In this document: piece by piece, positions 17,259 to 25,207 of the stretch
Position numbering within the stretch: the first letter of the stretch is position 1
Layout of the letters: every line of letters starts with the position of its first letter
Assembly: GCF_014490485.1 (NCBI RefSeq)
Contig: NZ_JACTVA010000016.1
Span: 29,957-93,956 of the forward strand
Direction: 5' to 3'
Length of the DNA: 64,000 nt
DNA from: Teichococcus aerophilus
GTDB taxonomy: Bacteria > Pseudomonadota > Alphaproteobacteria > Acetobacterales > Acetobacteraceae
Notes under the pieces: generated by a model
What the model saw: only the letters and a program-made list of their open reading frames with translations
Databases searched by the model: none
What the model was told of the DNA's origin: nothing
Made by a program: the position numbers and the translations under genes

Positions 17259-17918
17259 ATGTCGGGCGCCTTTCCGGTCGATCTGATCCTGTTCGCGATG
17301 ATCGCGGCCTTCCTGGTGCTGCGGCTGCGCAGCGTGCTGGGGCGCCGCCAGGGCTTCGAGCGGCCGCCGCAGGAGCAGCGTGCGCAGGCCGATGCGCTGC
17401 GCCCGGTGCCACGCGCGGTGCCCGATGCCATGCCGGCTGCCGCGGCCCGTGGCGTGCCGGATGCCCGCACGCCCGCCGGGCAGGGCCTGGCGCGGATCCG
17501 CCAGCAGGACCCGTCCTTCGACCCCTCCGCCTTCCTGGGCGGTGCCGAGGGCGCCTTCCGCATGATCGTGGAAGCCTTCGCCAACGGGGACCGGGAGACG
17601 CTGAAGAACCTGCTCTCCACCGAGACCTATGGCGGGTTCGAGCAGGCCATCTCGTCGCGGGAGGCCGCTGGTGAGCGCCAGCGCACCGAGATCCGCACGA
17701 TCCAGGACATGGCGATCGAGGGTGCCGAGCTGCGTGGCTCGGTGGCTGAGGTGACGGTGCGCATCGTCTCCGACCAGATCAACATCACCACCGGCCCCGA
17801 TGGGCAGGTGACGGCCGGGCATGATGGCGTGACCGAGATCATCGACGTCTGGACCTTCCAGCGCGACCTGCAGACCCAGGACCCGACCTGGAAGCTGGTG
17901 GGCACCGGGGCGGCTTGA
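17259..17918 (+). CDS. timA: Tim44-like domain protein (TimA)
   Basis: This 219-residue inner-membrane protein has an N-terminal membrane anchor (PVDLILFAMIAAFLVLRL, about residues 5-22), a Pro/Ala-rich linker, and a Tim44-like domain from about residue 80 (FLGGAEGAFRMIVEAFANGD). Tim44 itself is part of the mitochondrial import motor; bacterial TimA proteins share the fold but their role is less clear. The ATG at 17259 has AGGAGA six bases upstream. The mltA gene overlaps its stop by 4 bp. secB, timA and mltA are neighbours near the origin in several alphaproteobacteria. Confidence 0.88.
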   Translation: MSGAFPVDLILFAMIAAFLVLRLRSVLGRRQGFERPPQEQRAQADALRPVPRAVPDAMPAAAARGVPDARTPAGQGLARIRQQDPSFDPSAFLGGAEGAFRMIVEAFANGDRETLKNLLSTETYGGFEQAISSREAAGERQRTEIRTIQDMAIEGAELRGSVAEVTVRIVSDQINITTGPDGQVTAGHDGVTEIIDVWTFQRDLQTQDPTWKLVGTGAA

Positions 17919-18967
17919 TCCGCCCCGCTTTCGCCGCCGCCCTGCTGCTGGGGCTGGCGGCCTGCACCGAGCCGGCTCCCCGGACTGTTTCCGAACTTCC
18001 GGGTTGGGCCGAGGATGATCTGGCGGCCGCCGTGCCGCCCTTCCTCGCCGGTTGCCGCCCGCCCGCCATGCCCGCCGCACTCTGCGCCGAGGCGCGGGCC
18101 CTGCCGCCCGGTGACAACGCCGCCGCCCGCGCCTTCTTCGAGCGCCGCTTCACCCTGCGCCTGGCCGGCGAAGGCCTGATGACCGGCTACTACGAGCCGG
18201 AGATGCGCGGCGCCGCCGCCCCCTCCGCCACTTACGCCATTCCACTGCACACTCGCCCGGCCGACCTCGTCGAAGTCGATCTCGGCCAGTTCGCCACGGA
18301 TCTGCGTGGCCGCCGCACCGCCGGCCGCGTGCGGGATGGCCGGCTGGTGCCCTATGACGACCGTGCCGCCATCGAGGCCGGCAACGGCCCAGCCCTGCTC
18401 TGGCTGGCCGACCCGGTGGATCGGTTCTTCCTGCAGATCCAGGGCTCCGGCCGCGTGGTGCTGCCGGATGGCGGCGTCCGCCGCGTGGGCTTCGACGGGC
18501 AGAACGGCCGCGCCTATGTCCCCATCGGTCGCATCCTGGCCGACCAGGGCGAGATCCCGCGCGAGCAGGTCTCGATGCAGACCATCCGCGCCTGGCTGGA
18601 AGCCGCCGGCCCGGAACGCGCCCAGGCGCTGATGGACCAGAACCCCTCCTACGTCTTCTTCCGCGAGGTGCCGGCCCGCGCCGACCAGGGCCCGACCGGC
18701 GCCCAGGGCGTGCCGCTGACGCCAATGCGTTCCATCGCCGTGGACCGGACGGAGATCCCGCTGGGCAGCCCGGTCTGGATCGTCACCCGCCACCCGCTGA
18801 CCGGGCAGGCCATGCGCCGGCTGGTCATGGCCCAGGATACCGGCGGCGCCATCCGCGGCCCGGCCCGCGCCGACCTGTTCTGGGGCTGGGGCGACACCGC
18901 CGGCCATGCCGCCGGGCCGATGAAGGAACCCTCCACGCTGTATGTGCTGGTGCCGGTCGGGTCCTGA
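17915..18967 (+). CDS. mltA: Membrane-bound lytic murein transglycosylase A
   Basis: MltA cleaves the glycan strands of peptidoglycan to 1,6-anhydro ends. The 350-residue protein has a lipoprotein signal with lipobox LAAC at Cys17. It also has the MltA domain with GLMTGYYEPEM and LLWLADPVDRFFLQIQGSGR, and the C-terminal 3D domain with AQDTGGAIRGPARADLFWGW, where the catalytic Asp lies. The start codon is a TTG overlapping the timA stop (TTGA), so translation is probably coupled. It is convergent with the flippase gene across a Family I repeat. Confidence 0.93.
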   Translation: MIRPAFAAALLLGLAACTEPAPRTVSELPGWAEDDLAAAVPPFLAGCRPPAMPAALCAEARALPPGDNAAARAFFERRFTLRLAGEGLMTGYYEPEMRGAAAPSATYAIPLHTRPADLVEVDLGQFATDLRGRRTAGRVRDGRLVPYDDRAAIEAGNGPALLWLADPVDRFFLQIQGSGRVVLPDGGVRRVGFDGQNGRAYVPIGRILADQGEIPREQVSMQTIRAWLEAAGPERAQALMDQNPSYVFFREVPARADQGPTGAQGVPLTPMRSIAVDRTEIPLGSPVWIVTRHPLTGQAMRRLVMAQDTGGAIRGPARADLFWGWGDTAGHAAGPMKEPSTLYVLVPVGS

Positions 18968-18995
18968 ACGGCGCTGTTGGTGGGGGGCAGGGGAA

Positions 18996-19235
18996 GGCCG
19001 GGGAAGGAATTCCCCGGTCCCCTTCTTTTTTCTGCGAGTTGGCGTTGGCGCTTCAGGACTGAGAGCGGACGCTCTTCGGTGACTTAAGATATGGGCACGC
19101 GGGCTGAACCCTCAGTCGCGGGAGGTCCAGGACCTCCGGCGCACCCAGCCGTCTCTGAAACGCACTGCTTCAACAGCCACGCCAACCAGAAACTCGAAAA
19201 GAGAAGATGGGGTCCGGGGAATTCCTTCCCCGGCC
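18996..19235. repeat. Family I terminator-pair repeat, copy 4
   Basis: The rightward hairpin at 18998-19017 (CCGGGGAAGGAATTCCCCGG) is followed by a T-rich tract. The core palindrome at 19117-19141 has one mismatch. The leftward hairpin is at 19214-19233 (CCGGGGAA/TTCCCCGG, loop TTCC). It fills the gap between convergent mltA and the flippase gene, with the leftward hairpin ending only 3 bp from the flippase stop. Confidence 0.85.
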
Positions 19236-19236
19236 T

Positions 19237-20508
19237 TCAGCCAGCTTCGGCGCGCAGCGTCACTCGGCGGCGGTGCCCCAGGGCTTGCAGCCCCTTCAGG
19301 ACACCGTAGGCCAGCAGGGCCACCTGCACGCAGCCACCGATGATGATGGCGACCAGCGCGCCGGGCGGGGCCAGCAGCCACAGCAGGGGCGGCATGGCGA
19401 TGGCGCAGGTGATGGCGCCGCCGACTTCGGCGATGGCCAGGGAACGCAGCCGGGCCAGGGATTGCAGCCCGGCCAGCCCGGCGACCCAGAAGCAGCTGAT
19501 GGCCATGACCACCGACCACAGCAGCACCACGTTCTCCAGCCCGGCATAGCGGCCGGCGTAGAGCCAGGCACTGACCCACGGCCACAGCGCGGCGATGAGG
19601 CCGCCGAGCACCAGGGTGATGATGGCGGGCGCCGTGCCGCCCAGCACCAGCAGCTTCAGGAAGCCATGGGTGTCGCCGGCGTGGCGGCGGGAGGCCAGTG
19701 GGCCACGGGCGGCGGAGCCGAAAGCGCCTGCCAGAAGGGTGGCAGGGCGCAGCATGGTCTGCGCGGCGGTCAGCGTCGCCAGGGCCGGGGCGCCGAACCA
19801 GGCGAAGACCATGAAGATGTACAGGCGGGTGAAGGTCTCGTTGGCCATGCCGGCCAGCAGGGACCAGCCGGAGCGCCGGGCCAGCACCCGCCAGCGCCGG
19901 CGAGCGGAGGCGCTGAAATCAGCAGCGCCGGGGCCACAGAGGCGCAGGATGATGACGATGCCGGCGACGCCCTGGGAGAGGCCGTTGACCAGCAGCAGCA
20001 GCGGCACCGACGGCGGCGCGCCCAGCCAGGCCTCGGCCACCACCACCGCCAGGACGGCGACGAAGGGCACAGCGGAGATGGCGGCGGCGGAGCCCATGTC
20101 CCCCCGTGCCGTGGCGACGGCGCGGGCATGCAGGCCGATGACGATGCCGGGCACGAAGGCGGCGGCGGCGTAGAGGCCGAGCGGATGCCCCAGCAGCGGC
20201 ACCACGGCGAGGGTGAGCAACGCGGCCAGCGCCGCCATGGTGAGGTTGGCGGAGAGGATGGCGCGTTCGGTGGCATAGCGGCCGGAGGTCGGCGGCAGGC
20301 GGTAGATATGCACCGAGGTGAAGGCGGTGATGAAGGTGCCGATGACCAGCACCGTGTTGGCCCAGAACACATAGGTGCCAAGCTGCTCGGCCGAACCGCG
20401 GCGGATCAGCCACAGCGTGACGCCGAGGGAGAGCAGCGCGTTCAGCCCCTGGTCCGCGAAGGCCAGCACGTAGCGCAGCCCGCCTTTGCGGAAGAGCCGG
20501 GCGATCAT
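19237..20508 (-). CDS. Polysaccharide flippase (Wzx/oligosaccharide flippase type)
   Basis: This 423-residue polytopic inner-membrane protein has about 12 hydrophobic segments and an N-terminus typical of the polysaccharide-transport MOP group (LFRKGGLRYVLAFADQGLNA). It probably flips the lipid-linked repeat unit to the periplasm. The start at 20508 was chosen because similarity and the first helix begin there; the open frame continues 75 codons upstream without features. It is last in a leftward wzc-like, wza, flippase series, 121 bp after wza. Assignment to Wzx rests on membrane pattern and context. Confidence 0.78.
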   Translation of the reverse strand: MIARLFRKGGLRYVLAFADQGLNALLSLGVTLWLIRRGSAEQLGTYVFWANTVLVIGTFITAFTSVHIYRLPPTSGRYATERAILSANLTMAALAALLTLAVVPLLGHPLGLYAAAAFVPGIVIGLHARAVATARGDMGSAAAISAVPFVAVLAVVVAEAWLGAPPSVPLLLLVNGLSQGVAGIVIILRLCGPGAADFSASARRRWRVLARRSGWSLLAGMANETFTRLYIFMVFAWFGAPALATLTAAQTMLRPATLLAGAFGSAARGPLASRRHAGDTHGFLKLLVLGGTAPAIITLVLGGLIAALWPWVSAWLYAGRYAGLENVVLLWSVVMAISCFWVAGLAGLQSLARLRSLAIAEVGGAITCAIAMPPLLWLLAPPGALVAIIIGGCVQVALLAYGVLKGLQALGHRRRVTLRAEAG

Positions 20509-20629
20509 GTCGCGCGGCCCATGGCGGGCGTGGCCCCGGGCGGAAGGGATGACAGCTTCGCCGTGCCCGACGGGGCCGGGCGGGTCATGCGGGCGGCCGT
20601 GGCCGCCTGGGGGGCGCCGCCCGCCATGC

Positions 20630-21364
20630 TCAGGGGTTGCTGCCCGGGTTGTTGCGGTTGATGGCGTAGGAGAAGGAGCGGGAGAAGGGGACGATCCGGT
20701 TGATCGCCTGGTCCACCCACTGCCCGACCTCACCCAGGCGGGACCGTGGCACGAAGACGATGTCGCCCGAGGCCAGCGGCACGTCGGCTGCCAGGTCGGT
20801 GCCGGACATGAAGGCCTGCAGGTTCACCGTGCGCAGCATCGGCTGGTCGGTGGGGGAGCGGCGGATCAGCACGATCTGGTCCATGCGGGCGGATTCATCG
20901 ACGCCGCCGGCCCGGGTGATGATCTCGGCGATGCCCTGGCGCCCGGTGAGCGGATAGGCGCCGGCCCGCTGCACGGAGCCGCCGACATACACGACGGCGG
21001 AGCCCGCTTCCTCCAGCCCCGTGGTGACGATCGGGTTGGTCAGCACGCGGCGGGAGGCGGTAGAGACGGCCTGCTCCAGCTCCTCCGTCGTCAGGCCAGA
21101 GGCGACGACGCGGCCGGCGACGCGCAGGGACATGGCGCCGTCCGGGGCGATCAGGGAGGTCTCGTTCACTTCCGGCGTCAGCAGGAACTGCACCTTCACC
21201 CGGTCGCCCGGCCCGAAGCGGTAGGGGGCCGGCGCGTCCGTCCAGGTCGCGAAACCTTCCGGCATGCGCTCGGTGATGCGGATGGACTGGGTGGTGGAGA
21301 AATTGTCGGTGCCGGACGCGCAGGCGGAAACCGAGAGCATCGCGGCAAGCAGAAGAAAGCGCAT
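20630..21364 (-). CDS. Polysaccharide export outer-membrane lipoprotein (Wza-like)
   Basis: This 244-residue protein is likely the outer-membrane export channel for the exopolysaccharide. The signal peptide ends in the lipobox VSAC (Cys15). The Poly_export domain follows (YRFGPGDRVKVQFLLTPEVN), then an SLBB segment (VVYVGGSVQRAGAYPLTGRQ, GDIVFVPRS). It is shorter than E. coli Wza (about 380 residues), with room for only one full SLBB domain. Its ATG shares one base with the stop of the upstream chain-length protein gene, implying coupled expression. Confidence 0.88.
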   Translation of the reverse strand: MRFLLLAAMLSVSACASGTDNFSTTQSIRITERMPEGFATWTDAPAPYRFGPGDRVKVQFLLTPEVNETSLIAPDGAMSLRVAGRVVASGLTTEELEQAVSTASRRVLTNPIVTTGLEEAGSAVVYVGGSVQRAGAYPLTGRQGIAEIITRAGGVDESARMDQIVLIRRSPTDQPMLRTVNLQAFMSGTDLAADVPLASGDIVFVPRSRLGEVGQWVDQAINRIVPFSRSFSYAINRNNPGSNP

Positions 21365-23520
21365 CAGGACACCAGCTTGGCGAGGAAGCGGGGCAGGACC
21401 CGCCGCTCGCTGGACATCACGAAGCCGACCATGCGGCCACCGGCGGCCAGTACGGCGTTACGGGCGGCGCGGGCCACGCCCTTGTCGGTGCGTTCGGCGC
21501 GCAGGGCCAGCAGGTTCACATCCACCATCGCGGTCAGGCGCCGCATGGCGTAGCTGTCGGCCGCCGTGGGCGCCACCAGCACCACCACATCCAGTTCCCG
21601 CCGCAGCCGGTCCAGCAGGGCGCGCAGGCGGTCGATGCCGGCATGCGGGTCCCCCAACACGCTGTCCCGCGCCTCATAGGCCACCCAGAGGTTGGGGATG
21701 ACGGTGTTGAAGGCCAGCAGCTTGTCCGGGTCCTTCGCCTCGTGCACGGGGTGGGAGCCCATGGCGCTCATATAGGCGCGGCCATCGGTCTCCAGGTCCA
21801 CCAGCAGGGTGCGCAGGCCGCGCGCGCGGGCGATCTCGGCCGCGACGGCGAGAGCGACGGCGCTGCGGCCATCGTCCTTCCCGGTCGCGACGAACTGGAC
21901 GAGGGAAAGCCGCTCGCCACTGGCACGGGCATCCAGCAGCATCGCCGCCAGGTCGGTCACCGGCGGAATGGTCTCGCCGGCATCCAGCTTCGCCCGGGGC
22001 GGGATGGAGGCGAGGCCCGGCAGGCTGAGGCCGCGCTCCGCCTCATCCGTCGTGGCGAAGGTACGGCGGAACAGGGTGAGCAGGATGGCCGAGGCCATGG
22101 CGGCGACGATGGCGCCGAACAGCCCGGCCGCCACCAGGGCGGGGCGGATATCGCGCGGCTTGGCCGCCGCCTCGGGCGGCTGGGCGACGATGACGGAGGG
22201 GGAGCGGGAGCGCTGCGCATCCTCGGCGATGCGCGCCCCGGTCTCCCGCCCCGCGATCTGGCGGTAGGAGGCTTCCAGCGCGTCCCGCCGGCGGGTCAGG
22301 TCGCGCAGCGTGGCCTCGGCCTGCAGCAACTGGCTGGCGCGGGCCTGGGCTTCCTGCTGCTGCGCCTCCAGCGCCTCCATCTGCCGGCCAGTCGAGGCGG
22401 CCTCCACCTCCAGCGACGCCATGTGCAGGGAGAGCTGGTTGATGGCGGGGTTGCGGATCTCCCGCACCGTCTCGAACCGGTTGCGGTTGGCGGCGGTGAT
22501 GTTCTGCCGCAGCGTGGCGATGCGCGAGTCCAGCTCCCGCAACGGCGGCCAGTCGGCCGCGTACTGGGACGCCATCCGCCGCCGCTCCAGGATCAGCTGG
22601 GAGAGTTCGTTGCGGGTGGTGTCGTTGGGGGCCAGGTTGGTGGTCTCGGCCTCCGCCACCACGCGGCTGGGGTATTGGGCCAGGCGCTCCCGCCCCGCCG
22701 CCAACTGGGAATCCGTGATCGCCTTGCGCTCGCGCAGCGCATCGATGCGGCCGGTGACGCTGGCGAGGCGGGCGCTGGCCACCGTGATGTCGTTCGGCAG
22801 GTCCAGGATGCGGTTCTCGGCCCGCAGCCTGGCGATCTGGTCGTCCAGCTCGTGCAGGGCGGTGGCCATGCGCTCGGTCTCGGCCAGCAGCAGGCGCGAG
22901 TCACCCTGGACGAAGATGTCCTGCCGGTGGGCCATGTAGGCCGCCAGCACGGCATTCAGCGCCGCGATCGACTGTTCCGGCGTGGCCAGCGAGGCGCTGA
23001 GCCGCAGCAGGTTGGACGTGTTGGAGGACAGCACCAGCAAGGCGCTGCGCAGCTTCGCCGCCTGCGCCGGTATCGATTCCTCCTGCGCCGGCAGCAGGCC
23101 GAACAAGCGTGGCTCCGCCGCCGGGAAGAACGTGCCGGGCGGGGCGGAGGAGACGGCGCGGCGCAGCACGACATCGGAGAGGATCATGTCCACCTCCGAC
23201 TGCACCAGCTTCGGCATCTCGACACTGACGATGGTGGGGCCGGTGCCGGTCAGGTCCGAGGCGCCGGCGGCCTCCCGGCTCACCTGCACCAGCAGCAGGC
23301 CCTCGGCCGACCATTTCACCGGCAGCACCGCGGCGGCGGCGATGGAAATGGCGGCCGGCACCACGAAGGCCAGTGCGATCAGCTTCTTGCGGACGAAGAT
23401 GGTGGTCAGGATGTCGCGTGGCGTCAGCGACATCGATGGGTCGGGCGGCGGCGCCTGCGGCAGGGGCGGGAAGGGCTCGGCCTGGGTTGTTGCATGGCGC
23501 GTAACTGGAACGAGGTTCAT
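21364..23520 (-). CDS. Wzc-like polysaccharide co-polymerase with degenerate BY-kinase domain
   Basis: This 718-residue inner-membrane chain-length/export protein has a Wzz domain at about residues 30-115 (first membrane helix LIALAFVVPAAISIAAAAVL). A long periplasmic coiled coil spans about 210-430, a second helix lies near 470-490, and a cytoplasmic P-loop-like domain covers about 500-718. In that domain the Walker A site reads VATGKDDGRSAVALA with Arg in place of the catalytic Lys, Walker A' reads LLVDLETDGR, and there is no C-terminal Tyr cluster. It is therefore probably not an active tyrosine kinase. First gene of the leftward wzc-wza-flippase operon. Confidence 0.85.
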   Translation of the reverse strand: MNLVPVTRHATTQAEPFPPLPQAPPPDPSMSLTPRDILTTIFVRKKLIALAFVVPAAISIAAAAVLPVKWSAEGLLLVQVSREAAGASDLTGTGPTIVSVEMPKLVQSEVDMILSDVVLRRAVSSAPPGTFFPAAEPRLFGLLPAQEESIPAQAAKLRSALLVLSSNTSNLLRLSASLATPEQSIAALNAVLAAYMAHRQDIFVQGDSRLLLAETERMATALHELDDQIARLRAENRILDLPNDITVASARLASVTGRIDALRERKAITDSQLAAGRERLAQYPSRVVAEAETTNLAPNDTTRNELSQLILERRRMASQYAADWPPLRELDSRIATLRQNITAANRNRFETVREIRNPAINQLSLHMASLEVEAASTGRQMEALEAQQQEAQARASQLLQAEATLRDLTRRRDALEASYRQIAGRETGARIAEDAQRSRSPSVIVAQPPEAAAKPRDIRPALVAAGLFGAIVAAMASAILLTLFRRTFATTDEAERGLSLPGLASIPPRAKLDAGETIPPVTDLAAMLLDARASGERLSLVQFVATGKDDGRSAVALAVAAEIARARGLRTLLVDLETDGRAYMSAMGSHPVHEAKDPDKLLAFNTVIPNLWVAYEARDSVLGDPHAGIDRLRALLDRLRRELDVVVLVAPTAADSYAMRRLTAMVDVNLLALRAERTDKGVARAARNAVLAAGGRMVGFVMSSERRVLPRFLAKLVS

Positions 23521-23795
23521 GAACGGCTTAACCCCATGCCTTCAGCGCCCGGGCGGGGCGGAAACGCCGTGGCCAGATGCCTCAAGAACGCTTCGAAGTG
23601 GTTCACCCGCACCAGCACCCCGCCAAGCACCGGGACGTTCTAGCAAGCCCCGGCGTCAAGTTTGGTTAACACGCCCCTGGACAGGAGCAAATCAGCAAAT
23701 GCGCCACGCTGTAGCTTCACTTTCCAGCGGAAAGCTGGGTTTCCGCCCGATATCGGCCGCAACCGACCCTGGTTGCGGGGCAGGTACGATGTAAC

Positions 23796-24752
23796 ATGTG
23801 GGGCATGACCGATCCTGTCCTCGTTCTCGGCGCCGGTGGCTTCATCGGCGATCACATGTTGCATGGCCTCGCCCGGCAGGGCGTACGCGTTATCGCGGGC
23901 ATGCGCAGCCCGCGCGCTGTGCCGGACGGTATCGAATTGCGCCAAGTGAATGCGCTGGACGCCGGCTCCATGGCCCAGGCGCTGGAAGGCGTCGGCGCGG
24001 TGGTGAACTGCGTGGCGGCGTCGCCCGAGGACATGGGCAAGGCCACCCAGGTGCTGGCCCAGGCCGCCGGGCCGCGCCGCATCGTCCATCTCAGCACCAT
24101 GTCCGTCTACGGCGCGGCCACCGGGCTGGTAATGGAAGACAGCCCGCTGCGCCCCGAAGGCGCCTATGGCGAGAGCAAGGCCGAGAGCGAGGCGCTGCTG
24201 CGCGCCCACGCTGCCCAGGGTGGCTCCGTCATCATGCTGCGGCCCGGCTGCGTGCACGGCCCCGGCTCTGAAAGCTGGACCGCCCGGCCGGCGCGGCTGT
24301 TGCGCGCCGGCCGGCTGGGTGACCTCGGCCCCGCTGGGGATGGCATCTGCAACCTGACCTCGGTCGCCGACCTCGTCTCCGCCGCCGCCGCGGCGCTGCG
24401 GGTGAGCGACGGCACCGGCCAGGCCTTCAACGTCTCCGACCCCGAGCCGGAGGAATGGAACGCCTATTTCACGAAGCTCGGCCGCGCCATCGGCGCCACG
24501 CCGGTACGCCGCCTCAGCGGCCGGCGCATGAAGGTCGAGAAACTGGCGGCCTTCCCGCTGAAGGCGATGGAGATCCTCGGCCGCAAGGCCAAACTGCGCA
24601 CGCCGGACCCGATGCCGCCCTCCCTGCTGCGGCTGTTCCAGCAGGACATCGTGCTGGACCATCGCCAGGCCGATGCCGGCCTGGGCTTCCGCCGCACCCC
24701 ACCCGCCGAAGCCCTGGCGGACGCCGCCTCCTGGGCGATGAAGGCGGCCTGA
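23796..24752 (+). CDS. NAD-dependent epimerase/dehydratase (extended SDR)
   Basis: This 318-residue extended SDR has the NAD-binding glycine motif LGAGGFIG near the N-terminus, a Ser/Thr segment HLSTMSVYGA, and the catalytic YGESK (Tyr and Lys) near residue 124. It probably makes or modifies a nucleotide sugar for the adjoining polysaccharide genes. The exact reaction cannot be read from the sequence. A second in-frame ATG at 23805 (MTDPVLVLGAGG) is an equally good start. It diverges from the wzc-like gene and is convergent with the GMC oxidoreductase. Confidence 0.85.
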   Translation: MWGMTDPVLVLGAGGFIGDHMLHGLARQGVRVIAGMRSPRAVPDGIELRQVNALDAGSMAQALEGVGAVVNCVAASPEDMGKATQVLAQAAGPRRIVHLSTMSVYGAATGLVMEDSPLRPEGAYGESKAESEALLRAHAAQGGSVIMLRPGCVHGPGSESWTARPARLLRAGRLGDLGPAGDGICNLTSVADLVSAAAAALRVSDGTGQAFNVSDPEPEEWNAYFTKLGRAIGATPVRRLSGRRMKVEKLAAFPLKAMEILGRKAKLRTPDPMPPSLLRLFQQDIVLDHRQADAGLGFRRTPPAEALADAASWAMKAA

Positions 24753-24789
24753 CCCGGGAGGTTCGCCCTTCGTTGGATGGGAGGGAGAA

Positions 24790-25165
24790 GGCCGGGGAAG
24801 GAATTCCCCGGGCCCCATCTTCTTTTTGCGAGTTTGGTGGTGCGCTTTGGGTTCGGGGGCGGAGGTGGGTGGGCCGGTTGCCGATGTCACGCCGGCTTCG
24901 GCGGTCATTGCTCTGATGGCTGGGAAGGCTGGGGAAAGAATTCCCCAGACCCCATCTTTTTCTGCGAGTTTGGCGGCGCGCTGCAGGTTTGAGAGCTGTC
25001 GCTGCTTGATGATCATTGAAATGGGCCATGAGGGCTGAACCCTCAGTCGCCGGAGGTCCAAGACCTCCGGCGCACCCAGCCGTCTCTCAGTCCCGCCCCA
25101 ACAACAGCCACACGCAAAAACTCGAAAAAAGAAAAGACGGGGTCTGGGGAATTCTTTCCCCAGCC
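24790..25165. repeat. Family I terminator-pair repeat, copy 5 (two rightward hairpins)
   Basis: Rightward hairpins are at 24792-24811 (CCGGGGAAGGAATTCCCCGG) and 24929-24948 (CTGGGGAAAGAATTCCCCAG). The perfect core palindrome is at 25048-25072, and the leftward hairpin at 25144-25163 (CTGGGGAA/TTCCCCAG, loop TTCT). The core is in the same orientation as copies 3, 4 and 6. It fills the 24753-25207 gap between the convergent epimerase and GMC genes. Confidence 0.85.
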
Positions 25166-25207
25166 TTCTTCCGCCTTGAGCCCGACGCCAGAACCAAGGT
25201 GTGGGCC

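Noticed and set aside
19237..20733. Longer N-terminus for the flippase (start at 20733)
   Set aside because: The extra 75 residues are Arg/Pro/Gly-rich and would cover the intergenic gap and the end of the wza-like gene. Family-like sequence starts at 20508.
21643..23643. A 666-codon rightward open frame opposite the wzc-like gene
   Set aside because: It is antisense to a gene with clear Wzz and P-loop-like domains. Its composition (runs of Arg, Gly, His, Gln) is typical of G+C-rich shadow frames and it has no recognisable domain.
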